This document shows, one piece after another, positions 32,891 to 42,059 of a stretch of 64,000 nucleotides of DNA. The number at the start of each line of letters is the position of its first letter. Within the stretch, counting starts at the first letter, position 1. Below the pieces are notes generated by a model. The model did not search any database. It was not told where the DNA came from and was given only the letters and a program-made list of their open reading frames with translations. Position numbers and translations under genes: made by a program. This stretch comes from Brachionus plicatilis (lineage: Eukaryota > Rotifera > Eurotatoria > Ploima > Brachionidae): NCBI GenBank assembly GCA_010279815.1, contig QEOQ01000508.1, positions 968,254 to 1,032,253 on the forward strand, written 5' to 3'.

Positions 32891-33581
32891 TTCATATATT
32901 TGCATATGCTATAGGAATTAAGCTGTCGTCTATTATCTATTTAAAATATTTTTTGTCAATGTTCTCTTTAAATATCCTAAAATATCTTGAAATCTTAATT
33001 AATTTAATTTATTAAACAATTAATGCGAATTTTGTAGATCCTTTAAATGAAATCCGAGCCAATATATTTAACCTCAACTAAATTTATTAGTTCAACCTAA
33101 CCATTTAGAAAGCCATTAAGCATAAACTTTTAAAAAGTTTTTTGTTTAAAAGATAATAATAAAAATAAAAATTTTTTAAAAATCAAAATAAAGAGCAAAA
33201 AACGACAATTTTTTGGCCGAAATCGAATTTACCGTGTCTTACAGATACTGATCTAATTTTACGTAATCTAACGTAAGATTACGTAATCTTAAATTAGATT
33301 TTGTGTGTAAGGAAGTGTAAAATTACATCATTTTACGTAATTTTACAGATTACAGAAATTGTCGTAAGAACTATCTAAAATATAAGTACTGTACATTTCA
33401 GTGCAGAGTTTGTCAAGAGTCAAACTTTAAAGTCAGAATCGTTAAAAGTCAAAGTCAACTTTGACTTTGAAATTATTTTTCATGATTTAGACTTGATATA
33501 GGCCGCCAAAAAAACTAGCTGGAAGGGCAATCCATCTATCAAGATCACAGTCATATGATTTTTTGACGTTACAGGTAGTTA

Positions 33582-33613
33582 TTGTAGCGGCCTACTAAAA
33601 AGTGCCGCTACAA
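33582..33613. repeat. Hairpin TTGTAGCGGC ... GCCGCTACAA
   Basis: Perfect 10-bp arms with a 12-nt loop, immediately downstream of the Tc1-like element; GGCCGCC at about 33501 is a related core. Nothing more can be said from sequence. Confidence 0.45.
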
Positions 33614-33689
33614 TTTGCAGTTTTTTTGTAATAAGCGGGGTTTTAAAATTAATAAATCAAAAACTTGATATTCTGTCTTTACTACTGTT

Positions 33690-34259
33690 AGGCTTAGAAA
33701 TAATTATCAGAGAAAATACTCGACAGACCTTTATATTGAATTAGAGCTTAACCCTAAATTCCTCGGTATCAAACTCGACTCAAAACTAAAATTTCCAGCA
33801 CATTTTAAGGATGTTGTTAAAAAAGTGTCTTCAAAAATTAGCATTTTGACAAAAATAAAAAGTTTTAAATGGATCAACTCAATTTCGTCGTCGTTGAATT
33901 TCGATCAATGGTCGTTGAGTACAGAACGTTTAATAAACGTCTATAAAGTGTTAATCCGTTCGACCATGGAGTATGTTCCACAATTACTTCTAGTGAACGG
34001 CGAAAATATTGAAAGACTACATGGAGTACAATACAAAGCATTACAAATATTACTAAAAGAGAGTCCTAGATGTTCAAATCTTTTTCTACACCACCTTAGT
34101 CAAATTGAAACTATTCATGATCGCATTTACTCACTTAGTGAAAAGTATCTTGAAAAAAATATATTAAATAGTAACCCTCTAATTTTAGAACTCATCGAAA
34201 ATCAAACAGTAACAACCAAAAGAAATACTCCTCTAGAATTACTCAACAGACTCGTTTAA
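33690..34259 (+). pseudogene. LINE fragment, region after the reverse transcriptase
   Basis: The frame reads NPKFLGIKLDSKLKFPAHF then KDVVKKVSSKISILTKIKSF, the LGI-x-LD..L.. motif of LINE C-termini, and later VYKVLIRSTMEYVPQLL and GVQYKALQILLKESPR. It ends RNTPLELLNRLV-stop, followed by a poly-T rich stretch. Only the C-terminal third of the polyprotein is present, so this is a 5'-truncated copy. Confidence 0.72.
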
Positions 34260-34420
34260 TCTCTCTTTTTTTTTTTTTTTTATTTATTTTTTCTTATTTT
34301 ATTTCTTTTACTTGTAAATATTATTAACTGATTAATTAAACTACCAACTAACTTGAAGGTAAAAGAGTTCGCTCAAGCCTTCTAAAATCAATTAATAAAC
34401 TATTGAAACTATTGAAACTA

Positions 34421-34816
34421 TCGACTCAAAACTAAAATTTCCAGAACATTTTAAGGATGTTGTTAAAAAAGTGTCTTCAAAAATTAGCATTTTGACAAAA
34501 ATAAAAAGTTTTAAATGGATCAACTCATTTTCATTAAACAAGACGTTATAAAAATCTCTGATTAGATCACTATTTGATTACTGCTTTGTTATTTTAAATT
34601 CTGTCACACAAAAAATTTTCAAAAATTTTCAAATTTTTACGGGAGAAGAAATTCACTTTATTTTAAATTTCTTAAATCGAGATCGAATCATACATTGATT
34701 GCAGAAGAAATAAACGATTACACGACTAAAAAAACAATACAATTGAGAAGTTTTTTTAACAAAAAATTTAAAATCAAGAGGGCTGTAAAGAGGAAGAGGA
34801 TTAAACTCTCATAAAA
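34421..34816 (+). pseudogene. Second LINE fragment sharing a near-identical 106-bp block with the previous one
   Basis: ATCGACTCAAAACTAAAATT through TTAAATGGATCAACTCA repeats 33775-33884 with one or two changes. It then diverges into SFSLNKTL-stop-KSLIRSLFDYCFVILNS, a different but homologous LINE C-terminus. In another frame the end reads IAEEINDYTTKKTIQLRSFF and NKKFKIKRAVKRKRIKLS-stop. A chimera or a related family copy. Confidence 0.6.
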
Positions 34817-34859
34817 AAAGTGAAAATAAAAAAACACCACATAAACAAGAAAATGAAAG

Positions 34860-35390
34860 TTGAACATATTAGAGTAGAGAAAAAAAAACATGAAGTTTAG
34901 CATTATTTTTTGAAAAAGTTAAAAAAACATAAATTGTTTCTTCAATAGTGAGAAAAACATAAGTTTATTTTTCATCTGAGAAAAACACATAATCATTTTT
35001 TAAAATTTTTTTTGGCTTACTCAAACGTTAAAAAAACATAAATGTGGAAAAAACTAGAATGGTTTTTTGTCAATTAAATTAGATTTTTTCTTTAAACAAT
35101 TCAATCCTATTGCTTCGAATCATTCCAATTTAAATAATTGTCAAATTTGTAAGAACAAAAACGTGGTTGTCAAACTTTATGAACGAGTATTTATGTTTTG
35201 TTTTCTTTTTAAGATAATTAATTACGACTGAAATATTTATGTTTTTATTTCACTTTTTTACTTTGATAAATAAGATTGACTTATGTTTTTCTAACAGTTT
35301 TACAGTATTTCTTTATGTTTTTTTCACGTTTCGATAAATTACAAAAAAATATATGTGTCTGTCTCTTTGTTTATGTTTTTTTAACTCACT
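34860..35390. mobile_element. Element with opposing arrays of AAAAACATAA modules
   Basis: Left side (34885-35045) has at least five copies of (G)A/TAAAAACATAA, for example GAGAAAAACATAAG and GTTAAAAAAACATAAATG. Right side (35190-35385) has at least five of the complement TTATGTTTTT, for example GACTTATGTTTTTCTAAC and TTTATGTTTTTTTAACTC. The roughly 140-bp centre has no ORF. This resembles the subterminal repeat arms of DNA transposons; ends are not defined. Confidence 0.5.
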
Positions 35391-35404
35391 ATATGTGAAT
35401 TTCA

Positions 35405-35475
35405 ACATATGTCCTGAAAAGAGGGATATGACCCCTCGAAACTGCCTTGGAGTCCAATTGTTGAATTATTTTTCT
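35405..35475. repeat. Copy of a short retroposon 3'-end repeat (inverted relative to 52873)
   Basis: CTGAAAAGAGGGATATGACC then CCTCGAAACTGCCTTGGAGT and CCAATTGTTGAATTATTTTT. It matches the inverse of 52873-52945 closely, including the CTCGAAACTGCC core. Confidence 0.55.
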
Positions 35476-35555
35476 AAAAAAAAATACTAAATTATTGTAA
35501 AATTTATTAATAAAAACTAAAATTTTGAGGGAACAGTTTTGATTTCATTTCTATT

Positions 35556-36122
35556 TCAAGACAAGAATTTCATGCTCATTTTTTCATCAATATCAATTTT
35601 TTTTAAACAATCACAAAATTTTTCATACGAAATTCCTTCGGTAACAGGTAAGCCAAGCTCAATAATTGTTCTATCTGCAATTGCATTCAATTGGTCTTCT
35701 GGTAAATTATCGCCAACGATCATTTGTAAAATTGATAAAAGTTCATTTTGGTTAATGAAGTTATCTTTATCTCGATCGTACATATCGAATATAAACCTAA
35801 GCTTATTTTCAATTGTGTTTGGACCAGTCGAATGACCTGTTTTTCGTCGGAACACCGCCAGAACATTTGCAAATTGTCTGAAATTTAAGTGACCATTTTG
35901 ACCATGGTCAGTAATCAAAACATCAATTATACGATCTCGAACCGGATTGTACAACTCAGGAATCGATGATAAGTCTTCTTTGCGCAAAAAGCCTAAATTT
36001 TCCTTGTCTAAACTATTGAAGCGGTTGAACAGCCTTTTCAATTGACTATGTGAAAATCCTGTTTCTCTACAGATTTCATCAACTTCACTTGAATCTAGGC
36101 TAATACTGCTGGAAGATCCCAT
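35556..36122 (-). CDS. CHP1: Calcineurin B homologous protein (CHP1-like), copy A, EF4 degenerate
   Basis: Single open frame of 188 aa, close to CHP1 (195). MGSSSS gives the N-myristoylation start. ETGFSHSQLKRLFNRFNSLD and PVRDRIIDVL match CHP. The family is calcineurin-B-related; it binds and stabilises Na+/H+ exchangers and affects trafficking in a Ca2+-dependent way. EF1 and EF2 are degenerate as in the family. EF3 is intact (DRDKDNFINQNE, 116-127). EF4, functional in CHP1, has lost its ligands here (ELGLPVTEGISYEKF lacks the D-x-D/N-x-D pattern). No intron in the coding region; an AG acceptor (TTTTTTTTAG) ends 4 nt before the ATG. AATAAA-type signal at about 35503-35508 on the minus strand. 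Second copy at 38587-39156. Confidence 0.88.
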   Translation of the reverse strand: MGSSSSISLDSSEVDEICRETGFSHSQLKRLFNRFNSLDKENLGFLRKEDLSSIPELYNPVRDRIIDVLITDHGQNGHLNFRQFANVLAVFRRKTGHSTGPNTIENKLRFIFDMYDRDKDNFINQNELLSILQMIVGDNLPEDQLNAIADRTIIELGLPVTEGISYEKFCDCLKKIDIDEKMSMKFLS

Positions 36123-38142
36123 TTTTCTAAAAAAAATTGATAATTAATTTCCATGTTTAAATTAAAGAGTTATTAAAAAAATTTCAAAGGATTCAATTGA
36201 AAATTATCATTTTCAAAATCTTCTAATGTCAATGAATCAATATTTTATCAAAGCAAATTCAAGTTAAATGTTCTCACTCTCTATTTGATATTTAGTTAGG
36301 TTTTTACATTCGGTTTGACATAATATAATTTTATTTATTTTGTAAAATTTTTTAAATCTTTTGAAAGTCTTACTGGATTTTTACCTTGATTTTTTCAATC
36401 TTCAAAATGCTTAATACCGATTAATTTATTTTAAACTACAGTTTTTAAACACAAATTTGATTAATTCACTTATCAAGTTGTAAATTAATAAAGTGAGCTA
36501 AAATTTTAGATGAATAAAATCATTAAATTTAGATGGATTTCGGAAGCTGAAATTCTTCATTTTGTCTATTAGGAGTTATTAAAAATAAAAAACTCTTTAA
36601 AACTGCAAAATATTAAACAAAACTGTGACTTGTTAACTCTGAACAAAAAAATTCAATTATTTTTGATTGAGACCTATTTTAATCTAAAATTAAAAAAAAA
36701 TGATAATTAAATTCATTATGTAAAATTAAATTTTTTATTAAAAAAAGTTTAAAACTGTGAATAAATTAATAATTATTCATAGGATAATAATTATTTAAAG
36801 CAATTAAGTGAAAACTTTTGCTTCAATAGAATAACAAATTAATGAAATGCTTTGTCTAATGAAAAAGTTAAAGCACTTGCAGGAAAAAATTAAAAGCAGG
36901 TAATGATTTCTGGATAATAAGCAATCATCGTGTGTCATATAAAGCACACTGGCTTATTGGTCATCTACAGTATTAATTTTTTCCAAATTAAATTTTACCT
37001 ATTAAAACTGCTTAAGTAACCAAGTTTTTTTGGTTTTTTATTTAGCTTAATTAAGTTCAAAAACTTTTTAATAGTCTAGTTTAACATTAATTACGCCCGA
37101 ATTTCTTAATTAATAATTATGCATATTCTTATTTCAAGTTGAATCACCTTTAAATAAGCTCAACTAACAAAATTCTGCTTAGTCACTTTTCTTAGTAAAA
37201 ATTTTAATTTTTTTTCTTTCAAAATTTAGAAATACAAAATTATTTATACAGCAATGTGATATTACTTTGCTGAGATGGTTTTATCTGGAATTTAAATTTT
37301 AACTGGAGTTACCATTGCTACTTTAATGCTCAAACTATTTAATAAGCAACAAAATCGTGAAACACAAGAAACTGGTTAGAGGAAAACTTATATAAAATCA
37401 AGTTTGTCTGAACTTTAATTGCCTGTAATAAAGATATCGCTATCTTAGCAAAATAGTATTAAATTTTATATGATAAATAAAGTTTGCTCGAAGCTTTGCT
37501 AGCTAGATGCATTGACCTAAAACGAATTTTATTTTATTTTTTGCTTTTTGGACCTACATTCAACAAATTATGATTTTTAAACTAAAAAAATTCGGAGACT
37601 TAAGTATTGAGGCTTTTTTATACTCAAAAAATTAAGAACATAACTAAATAATACCAAATTAAACATAATTTGTTTATCAAGACAAACAGTGAGGAAATTA
37701 AATCAGTGAAGTATTTATTAAAGCTGAAAATTGTAAATTTGAGTTAAGCTAAACTAAGAAATTGACTTATAAAATCGATTTGTTTTTAATATTAATAGAA
37801 TTTTAAAATGAACAATTTTTGAGTTTATTTACGCAAATTTATAGAATTCAGCTTTCCTAGCGAAAATATGTATATTGTCTTAATTTTTTTTTCAATTGAA
37901 CTTATATTTTCTATTTTTTTTTTAAATAAAAATTCTTTTTTTATATTATTTAATTTATTTATAGCTGAAAATAATGTATGAAAGTTTTTAAGCTTAAATG
38001 TCACAAAAGTTGGTTGTGATTTAAAATTTTTGATGATCTAAAGTTTTGTTTGATTTAATGTTAATTTTAAGTTTTAATATCGAAAGTTCACCTTTTGTTT
38101 TCCTAATGAAAAAATTAGTGAAAGTTATATTTTCTATGCTAT
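36123..38142. other. Intergenic between the two CHP genes; no gene seen
   Basis: About 2 kb of AT-rich DNA with no coding signal and no recognised repeat. The promoter of CHP copy A should lie at the left end. Confidence 0.5.
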
Positions 38143-38328
38143 CTAGCTTTCAACTTCAGCATGACGGTGAAGGCTACCTTGAATCCCGGAGTCAATGTGT
38201 ATTAAATCGATTCCGAAATCTGCAATATTGTGGACGCTTTTGGACCTAAATTGTTTACAGTCAATTGATGATGATGAAGCTTTCATGTTATTTTTATCTG
38301 TTCTTGGTTTTTCCCTAAATAGTATCAT
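38143..38328 (-). CDS. Exon-like ORF, unrecognised, downstream of CHP copy B
   Basis: Minus-strand frame after an acceptor-like ATTTAG (about 38315) reads GKPRTDKNNMKASSSS-like sequence, then IDCKQFRSKSVHNIADF and GIDLIHIDSGIQGSLHRH, ending AEVES-TAG. Codon choice and GC content stand out from the flanks. It may be a last exon or an alternative 3' exon of a minus-strand transcript. No homology recognised and no upstream exon identified. Confidence 0.3.
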   Translation of the reverse strand: MILFREKPRTDKNNMKASSSSIDCKQFRSKSVHNIADFGIDLIHIDSGIQGSLHRHAEVES

Positions 38329-38586
38329 TTATAGTCTATTTAAAATTTTATCAATTGAATGCATCATAAATTTGAATATATTTTTACTATTTTTATGATC
38401 AACGTCTTTGAGGTATTAATTTTGACTCTTTGCAGTTTAAGGAAAGTGTATTAAAATAAAAAATTGCATTTAGATTAAAAAATAATTTATTTTAAAATAA
38501 AATTCAAAAACAAAATTAATGACTAGCTATAACAAATTTTTAATATTTTTTAATAGCACTAATTTAAAAATAACTTGAGCTTTTTC

Positions 38587-39156
38587 TTATGTCAAAAATT
38601 TCATGCTCATTTTTTCATCTACATCAATTTTTTTTAATGTATCGCAAAACTCTTCAAAAGTAATTACCAAATCACCATTTTCGTCCAATTCAGTGATCGT
38701 CCTTTCAGCTATTGCATTCATTTGCTCCTCTGGAATGTTTGATCCGACCAACATTTTCAAAATGCCCAGCAATTCACTTTTATTTATTTTATTGTCTTTA
38801 TCTCTGTCATAAATACCGAACAAAAATTTGAGCTTATTTTCTTTACTGTTAAGGTTATTATTTTCATTCTTTTCTCGTCTAAAAGTTGAAAAAACCTGGG
38901 CAAATTGTCTAAAATTTAATTTTCCATCTTTTCCATGATCATCTATTAAAACCTCAATTATTCGATCACACAAAGGATTCACATGCAGTTCTGGAATGCG
39001 AAGCAGGTCATTTCTCGTCAAATAACCAGCCTTATCCTTGTCCAAAGCTGTAAAACGATTGTACAAACGTTTTATTTGATTCGGAGAAAATCCTGTTTCG
39101 ATGGCGATGGCATTTATTTCTTCTTTTTGAAGCAAAATAGAAGAATTTGATCCCAT
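38587..39156 (-). CDS. CHP1: Calcineurin B homologous protein (CHP1-like), copy B, EF3 and EF4 intact
   Basis: 189 aa from MGSNSS, chosen over an in-frame ATG 21 nt upstream (39175-39177) because MGSxxS is the myristoylation signal conserved in CHP and in copy A. ETGFSPNQIKRLYNRFTALD, NPLCDRIIEVL and the terminal KKIDVDEKMSMKFLT match the family. EF3 (DRDKDNKINKSE) and EF4 (DENGDLVITFEE) both have canonical ligands. Intronless in the coding region; acceptor GTTTTTAG lies 12 nt before the ATG. Tandem paralogue of 35556-36122, same strand, about 2.5 kb away. Confidence 0.9.
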   Translation of the reverse strand: MGSNSSILLQKEEINAIAIETGFSPNQIKRLYNRFTALDKDKAGYLTRNDLLRIPELHVNPLCDRIIEVLIDDHGKDGKLNFRQFAQVFSTFRREKNENNNLNSKENKLKFLFGIYDRDKDNKINKSELLGILKMLVGSNIPEEQMNAIAERTITELDENGDLVITFEEFCDTLKKIDVDEKMSMKFLT

Positions 39157-39775
39157 TATATAAGCTTCTAAAAACACATAGAAAATTTAATCAAAATTTA
39201 AATGATTTAAGATAAAAAAATAGAAATGATTGTTTGATTTAATAACATCTTTTTTGATTTTGGTTTAGCAAATTTATTTTAATTTTATTTTTATTTGAAA
39301 GTTTTTTTTTATGGATAAATTTTAATAATTTATTTAAATTCAGTAATTGTTGAAATAGAGTCTTTACAATTCCTAGCATATAAATAGAAACATTATCTAA
39401 AATTGAAAACGATTAATGAAGAGTATGTCACTGAAAATTTTTGTACTCATTTTTGATAAGCTGACTGTGACAAATTAAAAATTTATGTCAATTTGATTTT
39501 CATTTTTGTTGCAGAATTTTTGTGCAAAATTAAATTAAATTAAAAAAAAGTCGTTTTTGTCTAGCGATCATTATTAATTAATTAATTGAGGGCTTTAATA
39601 TTTACAATGATGAAAAATTTTCAACTCAAGACTTTACTTACTACCTGGGAAAAAAACTTCTCACCGAAAAAAGGTTCAAATTTTATTTAAAATTTCAAAA
39701 TTATAAGTCATTAAAATGGCCCGAGTTTTAGAATTATTTCTAAAAAATTTAGTTATTATGACTGATTAAATCTAG

Positions 39776-39869
39776 TCATTCAGACATTGAAGTTTCAAAA
39801 AGAAATGAACCTTCGGTTCCGCCAAGTTATTCGTTTGTAAATGGCGAAGAAAAATCTATTCTTACATGA
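39776..39869 (+). CDS. Exon-like segment, possible terminal exon, unrecognised
   Basis: After an acceptor AATCTAG the frame reads HSDIEVSKRNEPSVPPSYSF then VNGEEKSILT-TGA. Polar, Pro-containing and less AT-biased than its surroundings. No partner exon or family found; low confidence. Confidence 0.2.
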
Positions 39870-40285
39870 ACTGGCAATACTCGTCAAGATAAAGTAAAGT
39901 AGCTTTGATGGACTTGGGTAACTAAAATAGAAAATATCGCAGCTTTGATGATCATGATTTTCATCTTTATTATTTTAGTCCTTGAAAATTGCATTTTTTT
40001 TGAGGCACAAAACCATGTTTATTAGCCTTAATAAATAAACACTTACAGTTTACTAATCTTAATTGAAAAAAAATTGAAGACTTTTTAGGGAACAAAAGAA
40101 AACAAAAACAAAATACATTTTTAAAGATTTATTTGAGAAAAAAGTACCATAACCTCTGAAAAAACTTAACAAATTTCTCTAAAATTTCTTCAACGATCCT
40201 TTAAAATTTAGTTTACTGGATAGTTTTTACAATTGAATTTTTAAATTTAACTTTATGACCGAAAAATTGAATCGGTTGTATTATT

Positions 40286-40530
40286 ACAGACCGAAAACAG
40301 CGAGCAGTTATTGGACATTTCATGTCTGCGTGGAATCCATTAACAATGCTCTGTACTTCGATCACTTCTCTTCCTAATTTATATTAATGAACTTCCGGAA
40401 GTCTGTAGATCTAAAAGTAAATTATACGCTAATGACACTAAACTTATATGAACCGTAAACTTATATGAACCGTGCCAAGTGCATACAAGAAAATTGCAAC
40501 AGGACCAAGATGAACTTCATAGATTGGCTG
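40286..40530 (+). pseudogene. LINE reverse transcriptase relic
   Basis: TDRKQRAVIGHFMSAWNPL is followed in a shifted frame by CSVLRSLLFLIYINELPEVC and RSKSKLYANDTKLI-stop, the QGSVLGPLLFLIYIN...L(F/Y)ADDTKL block of LINE RTs. The catalytic Asp pair has become Asn-Asp. Heavily decayed short copy. Confidence 0.65.
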
Positions 40531-40631
40531 TCTGTTAGAACTTGAGGTATTGTTGAAAGTGTGATCTTTGCCTTATTTTATGATCAAAAAATATGTTGAA
40601 TTGCTTCAAAGTTCACCAATTAAACAAATTA

Positions 40632-41067
40632 CAGTGCCGATCAGACAAATGGATTTCTGGTAATTTTACGTAAAATTACTTTGTAATAAAAAGTGAATTT
40701 ACGTAAATTTATGTATATTTACGTAAAAATTGGTAAAAATGAAAATGCCAAAAAAGCTCAATTTTTTGAATTTTTTTTTATTTTCTAATAAATTTTGAAA
40801 AAAGTAGTTTATATTTATTTTGATTATTTGATTGTTTTACCATAAGTTACTTTTTATAACTTTTTTTTACTAATTTTTACGTAAATTTATGTAAAAAAAA
40901 GTAACTTTTGAAAGAAAATTAAAAAATTTTTAATTTTTCTAATAAACTAGCAGCCCGACCATTCGCCATTTTTGTCTATCACTACATCAATTATCTATAA
41001 TTATAACGTAATTTTACGTAATTTTACGTAAAATTACCAGAAATCCACTTGCCAAATCGGCACTGTA
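40632..41067. mobile_element. Tc1/mariner-like MITE, 436 bp, TA flanks
   Basis: Ends CAGTGCCGATCAGACAAATG and, inverted, CAGTGCCGATTTGGCAAGTG, then GATTTCTGGTAATTTTACGT on both sides. TA dinucleotides flank both ends (40630-40631, 41068-41069). CAGTGC is the typical Tc1 terminus. TTTTACGTAA modules fill the arms. No ORF. Confidence 0.82.
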
Positions 41068-41069
41068 AT

Positions 41070-42055
41070 TAGTAAGAAAAAAAATTTATTAATAATATTC
41101 GAGATAAATAAATACATATATTGAGTAAAAAATTGTCAAGTGTTTTTAATTTTTTATTCTTTTAGAGCTATTATAGAAAAAAATTCATGCACTCTTTATG
41201 ACTTCCGACCATTATTAATTTACAGCCGCTCTTATTTTTACCATCGTTAAAATTGTACCATTCATCATTGGAAATATATTTGCTTAGTTCATTTTTGTCT
41301 AGATTAAAATAGTATTTACTTATTTCATTATTTTATTTGTTTAAATTAACTTCCTTTAAGGAGAAGTAAAAATTAAAAGAATAAAATAAAATAATTTTAA
41401 ATAATAATCACATACAATATAATGCATCTATAAAAAAAAGAAATAAAAGAAAAAAATCAAATATATCCTAAATTAAAATATGAACCAAGGCGGGCTGAAG
41501 ACATCCTAGCTCAGAAAGGTCTGATCAAGTCTCTCAAAATATTTTTATAAAATTTTAATCGTAAATTTTTAAGACAGTTTAATGGAGTCAGATAATCTCG
41601 TTGGTAATTATACTCTTTTTTAAAAAATCTAATTGAAGTTGATATGTATTATGTAATAAAGTGTATACTTTTCCAAAAATAAGATTCATAATATTTATGT
41701 CTCGTTCAAATGACATACTTCTATTCTGGGTATTAAATTGATTGAATATACACTTAGACTCAAAAATAAAAGATGCTAAAGAATTTGAGATTTCCGATAA
41801 AGGAAAGTTTTGAAAATATGTAGAGCTGATTAAAATTAAAAATCTTCAGAATTTCAAGGATATAAAGGATATTAGATATGTGACAACTAAAGTTGAGACC
41901 TAACATAATTCTAATGAAAAAAAAGACAAAAAAGGTAGAAAGCCGAATCAAAGTAATACTAATAACCAAAACGTGGTAGATCTAAAAAAGGATGATAAAA
42001 TTTGAAAAATAATAATTAATTAAAAAATTAATTTCACTCTTCTGACTATTTACTA
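41070..42055. other. Intergenic; no gene supported
   Basis: AT-rich. 41480-41760 is slightly less biased and might be an old retroelement tail on the minus strand, but no motif is convincing. The 69-codon frame at 41760-41969 (-) is hydrophobic and probably chance. Confidence 0.4.
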
Positions 42056-42059
42056 ATAT

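Larger units (their letters stand above)
30106..33391. mobile_element. Tc1-like transposon with long inverted repeats, hosting nested elements
   Basis: Ends CAGTGC... (30106) and ...GTACTG (33391) are flanked by TA on both sides. Inverted repeats extend about 200-290 bp: 30140-30290 has TTCGATTTAGGCCAAAAAAT and TTTTTGCTCTTTATTTTGAT, and 33140-33230 has their near-perfect complements. The arms hold multiple TTTTACGTAA modules. A decayed Tc1-type transposase lies on the minus strand at about 32640-32890. Two other inverted-repeat elements (30804-31098 and about 31158-32525) sit inside, which explains the 3.3-kb length against the usual 1.6 kb. Confidence 0.75.

Noticed and set aside
35556..36122. 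Calcineurin B itself
   Set aside because: ETGFSxxQ, the NP-x-x-DRII segment and the C-terminal KKIDxDEKMSMKFL match CHP rather than calcineurin B.
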